A DNA stretch of 64,000 nucleotides from Amyelois transitella (Eukaryota > Arthropoda > Insecta > Lepidoptera > Pyralidae). The first letter of the stretch is position 1. Each line of letters starts with the position of its first letter. The notes beneath the pieces were generated by a model. It was not told the DNA's origin and made no database searches. It worked only from the letters and a program-made list of their open reading frames with translations. Below, in pieces: positions 37,977 to 49,900 of the stretch. The position numbers and the translations under genes are program-made. The stretch is taken from assembly GCF_032362555.1 (NCBI RefSeq), contig NC_083509.1, forward strand, positions 3,743,001 to 3,807,000, given 5' to 3'.

Positions 37977-39476
37977 TTAATCTATGATATCAATTTTCAA
38001 TGGAGATACGTTATCTTTAGACGATTTCTTTTTCTTTGGGTTGCTTTTCTTTTTGACCACTTTTCGGGTGGGTGTGCTGTTTTCTGAAGGCTTGCCTGAA
38101 GACACAAGCTTCAAGGGTTTCAAGGTAGATGATGGGACAGTTGATCCCAATGTAGCCCGTATGTATGTCTTCTTCATAACAACTGGACGTCGATGTTTAA
38201 TGGGAGAAGAATTCCTGGAGGTTTTTTTATTGGCATTCAAATCAAAGTTATCCTTTCCATCGGAAACTATTGTTCTAGGGTGTGTTACTTCTTTGGCTGG
38301 CGAGAATAAGCTCTTCGTTTTTTTTATTTTCTTCCTGGCTTTCAATTTACGCTTCTTTGGGTGTGCTTCTGGCTTGTGTGGAGGTGCTACATGACCTTCT
38401 GCAGTAATCTAGTCATGGAAATAGAATAAAGAGGTTAATATAAAAAAGACGCAAAAAACGCTTTAAGCCACTCTCCGAAGTCTGTATGTAGTCAAATAAT
38501 AGCGTTTTGTCTTCAACGTTTATTAAACCTCATCTACATGACAAATTGTATACAAAATAATAAGTACGAGTTATCATGTGCTACAAGTACCTATTAGGTA
38601 GATACCAACGCACCTGTTCATAGAATATATCGTCGGCATCTTGCTTATCACAAAAATCCAGAATCTTCTTACAAACCGCGCGCAAATTCTTGATCCTTTG
38701 CTTTTTCTTCTTGCCAGCTGATCTATCAACTTCCGTTAGTCGAAGGGTTCTGAAATATTAAAGTTTTACTTTTTCCTGTAATATTCATATATTGCTAATC
38801 GGTAAATTCATTCCTGAAGTAATTTGCAGAAGATAGTAGTACTTAGTAGTATTTAGATTATTAGAATGGAATAAAAGAAGGTAGGTAAGTAACATAATAA
38901 GTAATAATTCGAGCACTAATAATTTATTTACTTACGGCAAAGTAATGCCTAGGTAAATAATTAGTAGAATGGGCCAAGATAATGTAAAAGGAACAAAAAG
39001 CTAAACACAACACGAAACCTCAGTGGTTTCGACACTACGTCAATGAAGCTGCCATCTAGATATGGGAACATACATACAAACTTATGTTCACGTCTATATC
39101 CCTTGCGGGGTAGATAGAGCCAACAGTCTTGAAAAGACTGAATGGCCACGTTCAGCTATTTGGCTATTAGGTTGCTAGCCCATCGCCTAAAAAAGAATCC
39201 CAAGTTTGTAAGCCTATCCCTTAGTCGCCTTTTACGACATCCATGATGAAGTGGTCCTATTCTTTTTTGTAATGGTTCCGGGAACCACACTGATATGGGT
39301 ATTATGAAAATTTTGCTAGATAAAAATTTTAAATTGTAAGCAAATTACTTAATGACTTTCGGCTTGTTCAAAATGTCACCATCCTTCTCGTCCATGTGCA
39401 TGGCTGTGTCCCAGATGTCCTTGAAGAGCTGTCGACGCTCCACGTAGCTCTCCTCCACGGTCATCAACTGCTCCAT
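37977..39476 (-). CDS. Small lysine-rich protein, probably nuclear (3 exons)
   Basis: Exons 39349-39476 (ATG), 38614-38749 and 37977-38408 (TAA) join in phase to 231 residues. Residues 1-90 are mixed and likely helical (LMTVEESYVERRQLFKDIW; NLRAVCKKILDFCDKQDADD). Residues ~105-231 are very basic, with several nuclear-localisation-type clusters (PKKRKLKARKKIKKTK; RKVVKKKSNPKKKKS) and Ser/Thr-Pro sites that could be phosphorylated. I do not recognise the family; a chromatin- or kinetochore-linked role would fit the composition but is only a guess. The small size and early ATG look complete. It is divergent from the NSUN7-like gene, with 1.47 kb between the starts. Confidence 0.78.
39069..39292 (+). 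repeat. (CATA)n-family repeat with internal deletions
   Basis: Plus-strand copy from ACATACATACAAACTTATG to GGTTCCGGGAACCACAC, in intron 1 of the Lys-rich gene, 56 bases from exon 1. The segment between the CTATTTGG and GGTTGCTAGCC blocks is missing. Confidence 0.85.
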
Positions 39477-40942
39477 AATGATTTATTGTCTATCCATCAC
39501 ACTATGACTCATACGATCTGCGCCCAATTTTCTTTCGGATTGACGCTAAACGATTTTTACGGACTTGAACGTAACATTTTTTTGCGTTTTTATAATTTTA
39601 TGCAGATTTATAAATGTATTTACTGAAAATTTGGATTAGTTGACATGTAGGCATATTTAGCTGTCAGCTTTCTTTGTGCTAAAGAAGACGAAAGAGGATA
39701 TATTTACAAAATATTCAAACTTCATTCATTAAATAGTTATGATCCTATATGACTTGATATAAGTAGTATTGACTCTTGGCCTTTGTTGTTTTGTTCTGAG
39801 TACATGACCCAAAACGATTGGCTTTATTAGAATTCATTTTAAAGTTGAAAGTTAGGTAAGGTAAGTTAGGTACATACATAATGAGCACCCAAAAGATTTT
39901 ATTTTAATACATACCTACTTATATTCGTGCCGTGCCGTGTAGCTCCCGGCACCAATACAAAAAAGAATAGGACCACACCATCTCTTTCCCATGGATGTCG
40001 TAAAACTCAACTAAGGGATAGGCTTACAACATATGTATGTATGTATGTGTATCCACAGATTTAAAAGCAAAACTTGCTTCTAATTTATAATAGGTAATCT
40101 TACTTAGATCATTTAATCTAATTAAGGCATTTAAGCTTAATTACTTACTTCAACGTATCCGCTACCTATTTTATTCTATGGAAAAATATATGGCATTGGT
40201 ATGGTAAAATGTAACAATAAATCAGAAATTTTAAGTAGGTAATATATTTTCTTTACCTTGTCGAGGTTTTGCAATTTTGGCAGTAACTTTCACAAACTAT
40301 CGAATACCAATTCTATAATTTCCAAGGCTGTTCCGTTTCATGTTAAAAACTTATCACGATTTTATTAGGACAGCGTGGAAACAAAATGGGTCAATGTGAA
40401 ATCTCTGTTTTATCTGAGTGTATCTCCAGCCGCTATGTTAAGGAACCCGGGGTCCGCTTTGTTAGGAATAGAATGGATTTATTTTCAAAATTGGATACAA
40501 GGTATCACTTATTGACGTCACATCACTTAAATCTAATTATAACTACCTACTACCGCTTCCAAATCGCATATGTAGAAGAAGCGGCGGAACAAATTACACT
40601 GCGGCATTTTTCACGACCTTTTTTTATAAACAACGCAACTCCGAATGATCCTTAATTACTTCTTGGCAGAGTAGTAAAAACTATTCTAATTATTTATAAT
40701 ATCTCATCAGGATTAGTCGATGTAGGACACAGAATGATTAACATATTTATAACACCTTGCTTTTTCGATAGCGACTCAAACAAGCTCTCAGTATAAACGC
40801 AACAGTTGGCAAAAAGCTTTAACTTTTGCTTCGCCGGCAGCAATCATTCAGTAGGCGGGCTGCCTTCAACGTTAAAGCATTTATCCGCCCTTGATTCTCG
40901 ACATGTGACGAATCTGTTAGCGAAAAGGCTCACATATTCGTG
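39477..40942. other. Divergent promoter region of the Lys-rich and NSUN7-like genes
   Basis: The two genes are transcribed away from this 1.47 kb. It holds one minus-strand copy of the common repeat (39938-40052). The last ~150 bases before 40943 are GC-richer and are the likely 5' UTR of the NSUN7-like gene. An 89-codon plus-strand frame at 40386 has no family resemblance. Confidence 0.5.
39938..40052 (-). repeat. (CATA)n-family repeat with central deletion
   Basis: Both ends are present (CGTGTAGCTCCCGGCACC and a TATGTATGTATGTATG run), but the whole central core is deleted. Confidence 0.8.
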
Positions 40943-43900
40943 ATGCCCAAAAAGCATGATCCGAATAAATCATCGGATAAATCGGTCGGTGTAAACGAGT
41001 TTAATGATAGGGATTTGTTTTACGTGTATCCTAAATTATTTTCCGATCTTCTTCGTCAAGAAGATGCTGCGAGGATACCAGGGGATACCAGTGAGGCTGA
41101 GAAGTTGGTTCTGCCGAGTGATAAGGAATGGAAATTATCGCAGTACTTTCTGCTCGTCGATTTGCAGAAAACTTTGGAAACGGAGACGTAAGTTTGCAAT
41201 AAAATAGTTACCTTTTAAAATAAATTCTAAACTGAAAGACGATGATAGTGAATATAAAATTGAAAAACAAAACCTTAATTTTATTACTGTTTTCAAGTGC
41301 AACCGGTAGAGCTACCTTCGATTTAATTCTTCTTAAAAAAACTCGTGTGACTTTATTTAATTCGCTCTGATACATATATTTATACATAGATACATACATA
41401 CATATGGTCACGTCTATATCCCTTATGGGGTAGACAGAGCCGACAGTCTTGAAAAGACTGATCGGCCACGTTCAGCTATTTGGCTTAATGATAGAATTGA
41501 GATCTAAATAGTGACAGGTTGCTAGCCCATCGCCTAAAAATATAGATAATCGAGAATAATTATCAAATTGCCTACATTGTGTGTTGCTATGGTCCGACAC
41601 TCACGAAACATGTGTGGGTGAAAGGGGGCGGCCTTGACCTGACACTCCGTTATCAGTTTTACAACATAAAAAAATATATTTTCTGGTGGTTTCTGGCGGA
41701 GTAAAAGAAAGACCAATTGATCCTGTGAATGTCGTAAGAGGCGACTAAACTATAAAAGTACTACTAATGCCAGAAAATTCTTAATCAGGCACAATCCTCG
41801 GGAAAATATTTTCCTAATAAAAAAATTTGGTTTCGAAAGTGGCCGAAGGAAAGACTTCAAGGTTTTGAGCTAGACAACTTGCAATGTGTCAGAAAGGCAC
41901 TATTATAAAAGAAAAAGTGAATAAAATTTAACTTCGTGCATACATACATATAATCATGTTCATATCCCTTGTAGGGAAGACAGAGTCAACATTTTTGAAA
42001 AGACTAAAAGGCCCCGTTCAGCTGTATGGCTCAGTGATGAGATGAGATTTAAATACTGCCTGCTTGCTAGCCCATCGCCTACTAAAAGAATCTTAAGTTT
42101 ATAGGTCTTTCCTTAGTCGCCTTTTACCACATCCATGGTAAAGATACGAAGTGTTTCTATTCTAAAGTGCAAAAAACACTACCACACCAAACGGCCCTTC
42201 ACTTTACCTTATGCAACTGTATCTAAATCAGATACCTTATAGAATTTACTTAAAATTGATTAACAGATTAGAACAGAACAGCTTTATTTTCTTTATTTCA
42301 TAACTTGAGATATAGCTGTTAATAAGGTTTTGTCAGAAAATTTCAATTCTAAACACTGGTTATTTTAATTTTTTTCATATTATTTATTACATTTCAAACA
42401 AAATATTTCCCTTGTCAATTTTGATCAAACATTTGCAATGACTTAATTAGTACTTATTTTACAAAAACCGAACAAAACATCTATTTATCAATAATTTTCT
42501 AGCGTTTCTTATAAATTTTAGATCTTAGTTCATACTTAGTATTAGTATAAATGAATAAAGGTTTTGAATACTCAAATTTTGACACTGGTGAAATTTTTTC
42601 CTAAGAAGCCTTGTTGAACTCGGAACTATGATGATTATTTCGTTTATTTAAACCAAATCTGTGTGTGATTCGATACAATGGCATTTAAGATACAGATACC
42701 ATGATTGTTCCCGATACCAACCATGAAGATTTGACGTAAGTACCTATTGTTATCAATCTATACAATAAAAATATCCCTCTAGACTCTTGCATTACTGAGT
42801 GGAGTGGCTAACAAATAAACAACCAAATCGAATCCGAACTTTTATAGATAAGAGCTAAATTCTGTTATATTGATCGAAAAGTGAAGCTAGTTCAGTGAGT
42901 AGGCAGTTAGGTATTTTCTGGAATTCCCACAGGAACAAAAATATTTTTACTACACATAAAGTTGATAAAAAGTTCCCGCAAATTGCGTATCGTGGAAACT
43001 ACTAGTCGAACAGTAGATGAGCATAATTTTTCATAGCCTCGACTAGTCGGTCTGGTAGATAAAGAAGGCGTAAAAATCTCATTTACTCGTATTTACTAGT
43101 ATTTATAGAACTTAAGTTAGAACCACACATTTCTTTCCCATGATTATCGTAAAAAGCGAATAATGGAATAAGCATATATCTATCAGCTAAACCGCCTGTA
43201 CTTTGCAAATGGGTATACGCGGCTCTCGTTTCTCAGAACTCCGCTTGTCAAACGCGCGTTTCGCACATTAAATAATAAATAACTGAAAGTGCTTTAACTT
43301 TAGGGAGGAAAATGGTGAAAATCCATCGTTACCAATGGAGGAGCCGTCGGAGGAGTGGGCCCCCTGGAACCTCGTGGTGTCCATCAAGAACCCCAACGCG
43401 CCGCCTCCTGTGGCCGTGAAGACCACTCCGGGACCCGCCTGGGATATTGGGCAGGTAGAAAACCTTACAATACTTTTTGGAATAGTTTATGATTATTTCT
43501 ATTATTAACACAAAATCACAATTCATGTTATAAATGATAAAGTAGCTTTGATTGTTACCTCTTCCCAGTTAAACAACTCAATCTATCTCCATGAAAATTT
43601 TCATACATATAGTATCGAGTACGGAAAAGAACATAGGGTAGATACTTTTCATGCGAGCCAAGGTGTGGACAAAAGCAATTTTAGAAAATATTTGTAGAAA
43701 AATGTAATTTTTGTTTTTGACATGTTACTAGCCAATTTAAACTGCAGGCTTAAACTATCTTGTTACAAAATTTCATTAAAATTCAGCTGTCGTTTGGTGC
43801 TAAATATATATCTAAATTGCGAATATTTCACAAAGCGTAGTATAAACTTTGCACCCTTACTACGAACACGCTACGCTGACGCTGCTACGAACTTATTCGT

Positions 43901-46900
43901 AGCGTTCGTAGCCGAGTATGTCGTAGACGCATCGTAGCGGCATCGTAGACTCCAAGTCGTACGTAGTCTCAGCAAAGATGACTTCGTTAATTTATGTAGC
44001 CTATCTTATCTTAAAATTTTTAAATTAATGTTTTAGGTCCTTAAAGCAGCTTACCTACTTAGCAAGTCAGAAAAAAAGGTTGATTTTGCAGACGAACAAG
44101 AGATGCGCTGCGTTTACTCACTTATTTACGACGTATTTCGATGTAAGTTATATCATTATTTCATATAGACTTACACATATCACATCATAGATACGTGGTA
44201 GACAAAGAACACAACATCAAGGCCACATTTGATTGAGATTGCGGTGCAAGGAAACATTCTTTCCCAATCCCAATCCCAAAACATTTTCCCTTTATTTTAC
44301 TTTTACGTGTGTGCCGGAAATGGATGGCGGACTGTCGGGTTTGTTTCTAGGGAAGCGTAAAGAGAATATTTTCCACAGGAACAGTAAAAATAGATTTTTT
44401 ACACGGGCACAGTCGAGCGCAACAGCTAGTCGCTCGGCAAGCGGTGGCATGATCAAAGCGACCTTCCGAGATAAACACTGTTACCGGTTGCAATAAACAG
44501 TTACATAAACGTTCGAAGCATTTCCTACTTCGTCGTCACTATTTATAGATATACTAGGTGCGATTATTGAAATGGATTTTCACTTAGAATGGGCGAAACA
44601 TGAGACTAACTTTCAATATCGTAAAAAAATGTTAATTTCCCAACTGAGTTCAAGTAACAAGTAAAATAAAAAGCACTGAACACATACAAAATTATCCAGT
44701 GATCCAGTCTCATATAAGAAAACATTTCAATCCAAATCTTTATTTATTCTTATGACCATTATATTCATATAAGGAAGGAAATGAATATTACCATCAAGTA
44801 GATAGCCCATAAAAATGCACGGAAATGCGTCGAAAAACTGCGTCTTCACATGAACGAAACTAACTTTTGTGACGTCTACTCACGCCACTCTTTACATAAA
44901 TAGAATACAAAACTATTTTATGTAAGAAAGGTAATAATTGAGCGTCGGAGATCGAGCGGTTTAGTCTTCAACTTAAAAAAGCAGAAATAGGATCGTACCG
45001 CGGTTTTTTACAAGTTTAATTCCAAACTGATGTTCTTATGGTGAGGTTTTACAGGAGTGAAGAGACCTACACTACACAATCTGCACATTCAGACAACTGG
45101 ATATGTAATCATGATATAATTGTTAGGTACCTTTGTACCTAACCAATATCAGATCCTGTATTAAGATAATAAGGTTAAGGGAGGATGACAAAAAAACTCT
45201 GACTGGGTTGAAGAGAGAGAAGAGGGCGAAACCGATACTATGTGATTCCACAAATTTATACTCACATCAGATTCCAAATTGGAAAGTGAACTCCATCTCA
45301 TTAGTCGTTCCCAACTAAACGCTAATTCCCAATATAACATTATTTCACACATCCTTCAATGAAATTTTCTTCTATACCATTTATATTTTACCCCCAAGCC
45401 GTGTAAATTATAGCGTGCCAAGCCACCACCTAGTTACGACTACGGTTATAGCTGCTATTTACTTAACTTGGACGTGATTGCGACGCGCGATAAGCACTAA
45501 GTTTGACTGCCTATCACACTAGCTTGGAAGCTCGCAGTGTCAACTTAATGTACCAAATTCATATAACCTAAAACTTTGTTTATTTGTTAATAACCTTTCA
45601 AAGTTATAACAATAAACGGATTTTCAGGAAACTTAGTACAAATAGATCGAAGGAAAAATATACAGGGATCATGAAAATGGAATACACATCTTCCGAGAAA
45701 TTTCCTGAACAAACATTTTCGGCATCTCATGTCGCGTAGTTTCGGCTGTTCGTTGTCTATCTGTCAGTCAATCAAGCACAACGCAAAATATTTCTATCGA
45801 TTCAAAGTAATTTCTGCCCTGTGGTTCCCCGGCACCAATAGAAATAAGATTAGGACCACTTCTCTAAAATGTCGTAAAAAGCGACTGAGGGAGAGGCTAA
45901 TAAACTTGGATTTTTCTTTTATTTGATGGTCTAGCAACTTGTTATAAATTCATATATAATTATGGGGTAGACAGAGTCAACAGTCTTGAAAATATTGAAA
46001 GGTCACGTTCAGCTGTTTGGCTTAATGATAGAATTGCGTTAATTTATTATAAGTGAAGGGGAACAATTAGAGCATTCAAATATATGAATATTACAGCTGA
46101 ACGTGGCCTTCAATATTTTCAAGAATGTTGGCTCTGTCTACGCCACAAGGGATATAGACGTGACTGTATGTATGTGAGTATGTAAGTAATTTTTGAATCC
46201 CTGTTCATGCAGTAAATTATACTCATTTTTATACTATAATATTTTGTATGAAAAGAGTACCTTCATCCATTTGGATACATTTGTATGGTATGCTAATAAA
46301 TTTCCATAAAAAAACCCTCAGGGTCGGGACATGTGGCAGGCTGGTATCGACATGTAAATATCGTAAAGTAATAGCTATCTTTTTATTGTTCCACCAAAGT
46401 ACGTCTTCCACCAAATAACGTACATCGTATAGGATATAAAATTATTTTATTGGTTAGGTACACATCATTACATATCTTAACCGCGGCCATATAAAGACCC
46501 TTAAATAAATAAAAAATCATTGTTAGTTTATACTATGGTCCATATGATATAAATACTTAATGCACTTTTCGAAGCTATGCTATACTTTGGTGGATTCGTA
46601 CTTAACTGAGCAATCCTCCGCCAAGTTTATTTTTCGGTCACGCGACTTTTTGTGAAACTAAGTACTTGCACTTACTATTCAAAAATATAAATTTTCAGAT
46701 AAGACGATATTGGAACAGGCCATTGAAGACGTCGAGTTCTTCACAGACTACCCAGAGGTAATTCTATCACAAGTCATTTTAATAATTATGTTATCAAAAA
46801 ACATCGTTTTTTCTCTTCAGGTATAACCAATTTATTTAGCTTCGAGTCGAGAGATAGCAAGCATAATACATTTGTAGTTTTTTTGCATAAACAGCGAATA

Positions 46901-49900
46901 ATTATAATATATATAAATTTAATAAAACTTCCAAATAATACTGAGTGAATTCAATTTGTCGTTGATTAATTATCTACTGAGACTTCGTACCTTTTCTGCT
47001 AAATAGACCTTTGTAAAAGCAATTTCCTTTATTAATCCTTAACGCTACGCACAATGGCCGATTTTTCATCAATTACAAGAAAATAAAAGACATAAAATAA
47101 ACCTATTCTCTACCCGCCCACAATGCTTCCTGTTTCATTGCCATTGCGTTCTTGAACTTGAAAATAAATGTGACGGTTTTGACTTTCACATTTATTGTTA
47201 TCAGTCTCGTATTTTCCCATCGTTGCCGTATAATGAGTTTCAGTTAGGGTAGGTTCGACAAGTTGTTGCAATAAAAATACAGACCCATCTAATTCGCATT
47301 ATGTGATGTCGTGACGCAACCCATTTCTTTTCAGTTGAGGACGCTCACGAAAATGAGTTTTATATTTATGGGTGCTATTTTGGTAAAGGAAAAGAATCGA
47401 AATTGGTGGGTTTCGGTGGTTTAGGGCCTTGTAAAGTGGGCTCGATTAATATTAACAACAGCGACCGCGTTGACTCGCGCGCTTCGAGTAACGGTGGTTG
47501 CTAGTCAAATCAATTAGGCGAAGTAGGTTTTGGTGATAAGATATTTGTATAAACTATCTATTTACATACTTATAACTAATATCCATAAATCAATTTAAAT
47601 GAAAAAATCTTTGATCCCAACGTATCTACCACTAAATTCAAATATATTTTCTTCTCAACTACAACTACTTTCCTACAGCTCAATCCCTACCGCCATGCCG
47701 TGTGGTTATTTCTCATGGAGTTGGCCCGACGGCGGTGGGGGGCGCGCCCGCGCAGCGAAGTGGAGAGGGCTACAGAACTCCTGAATAAAGCCGGTCAACC
47801 CTTCAAGAACATAGAGAGTACAGTTTGGGAGCAGAGGGTACATTTTGCGGCAGCAATCGCGAGGATACGAATAAAGAAGAAGGCGTTCACGTGCGTTTCT
47901 CGTACTCTTTAATTAAATTTATGGGTGGTTAAAATTAGAAGTTTTTAACCCAGGGTCTACAGTGCAGTATCATTCGATCCCTTTTAACAAAAAAGTAATG
48001 GGAGTCCGGACTCTCTTTTTCTTTTATACAACACGACATTCATGGAAAAGAGATGGAGTGGTCCTTTTCTTTTTATTTTGGTGCCGGAAACTTTTTTTGG
48101 TGCCTAGTTAATTTTTTTAAATAATTTCAGGTTATCAGATCTGCTGCCGCCACATTTGCGCGAAGAACGGGTATCGGGATGTGTCAATAAAGACTCCGTT
48201 ACCGGATGGGTCAACACTTTCAAAGCCAAGTAAGCCAAGTTGAACCCCTATATTCCTGTATGGTTTTTTGTGTTTATACCCATGGATGGGTATTTCTAGG
48301 AATTGTTCCTCTAAAAGTGCCTACTTAATCATAACTTCATCAGTAAGCGTCAGTATGGCCTTATTAAATGTGCGTGTCAATAGATAAACGTTTCAGTTTA
48401 TCGACTTAAAAACAAATTCCCAACAATGTTGGGAGCAGTCAAGCGTCTGCTTGGGTCTACTTTTTCAAACTTTAATTATATTGCAGAAAAGTGGCAAAGC
48501 TCGTGGAGAAGCTTCACCAGCTGGGGTATTCCTACAGCAGCTCGCGACAACTTTGCGCCGGCGAGTACAGATTCGATCGCGTGTGCCCAAGGTGAAGGTT
48601 CTGTGAGCTATTCATCACGATATACGACAATGTTTTGTAAATACTCATTGCTGTTTACTCTCCACAGGTTCATAACAATGCGACCACCAGAGAACACGAG
48701 CGTTGGACAGCTGGATCTAGTCAAGAATGGCATTATTGTACTTCAGGTTGGTGAAATGGATTCATCCATTGCACCTTCTCTATTATATAGATAAGAATTT
48801 GTGCTAGGCGCGACCCGCGAAAGATGAAATCAATGTTTACCGAAAGAATAACTCTTTATCTACCTGGTTTAGTATTTTGGAGATGTTGCCACAGTTTTGT
48901 AGCGGAAACGATGATTTTGACCCGACCACAACTCCAGGCCTGTTTTGCCTCAGGAACCGCAGATTCGACCGACGATTTTGATTCGGGATGTTGTATTTTA
49001 CGAATATGCTCCAAACCGTGAAATCTTTGCTTGCGCGATTCAGTATACGCGCTGTGATTTGCAGGTAGCGTGCGACGTTTGGAGATGTCACCACAGTACA
49101 AAGACATTATTATTTGTTTATGCTAAATTACTCTAATATTTCTTTGTAACTACATGCATACCAATTTCCGTTCTGGAATACAGCTTATTCATCTCTGCAG
49201 GAGCGAGAATTCTGCGAAGGAGCGTCCACACTTTGTCGTGCATTGCGTGCGAATTGTCTCACAGGCGTGGTGGCCCAGAGTCACGCTTCGTCACCGCGAT
49301 CATCTGCCTACTTGGCAGCTCAGCTGAGAGAGTTAGCGGCAGTCCTGAAGGCGCAGACACCCGCAGCACCCGCCACGCCGCAACTGGGGAAGCTGGTCGT
49401 GTTTGGAGCGGGGGATAAGTATGTACTTATGTTTAATTTACGACATTCATATTGCATAGGTGGTTGTGTGCAATAAAGAAAGTCGGTGACAAACAACAGA
49501 GCCGCTCATGAATGTTTGTAGATAAAACAAAACCGTATGCATCTACAACTACAGTGTTAGTGCTTTTTATTATTGTGAAGTTAAGATCAAAATTAGCATT
49601 ATAACAGACGTCCTTGAACATTGCGCTTAAATTATCATGTTCTAATAGAAGAAATTGATGATTTCTTCAGAGTGGAAAGCTACGTGTGTGCACTTAGAGA
49701 ACTTGGCATCGACGCATCAGAACTGCCACAGTCTGAAGCTCCAGTGTGCGTGCTGAGCGAACCGGTACACTGCGACACTCCCGCCGTCCACAGCGCCCTG
49801 GACGGGGTGGTAGCTGTGCTGGCCACACCACCCAACTCGTACTCGGCGGTCACTGACCCTATCGACTTGGTCTGCGGACGAGGAGGCGACTTGGCCATGC

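Noticed and set aside
37984..38394. 136-codon plus-strand ORF rich in Phe and Leu
   Set aside because: Antisense of the Lys-rich last exon; poly-Lys read backwards gives poly-Phe/Leu, imitating a membrane protein.
38961..39149. ORFs translating WLCLPRKGYRRDH-like peptides (also near 58, 15627, 18152, 24122)
   Set aside because: They are translations of the common (CATA)n-edged repeat and recur in every copy; not genes.
40386..40655. 89-codon plus-strand ORF
   Set aside because: No recognisable motif, no splice context, and it lies in the divergent promoter spacer.
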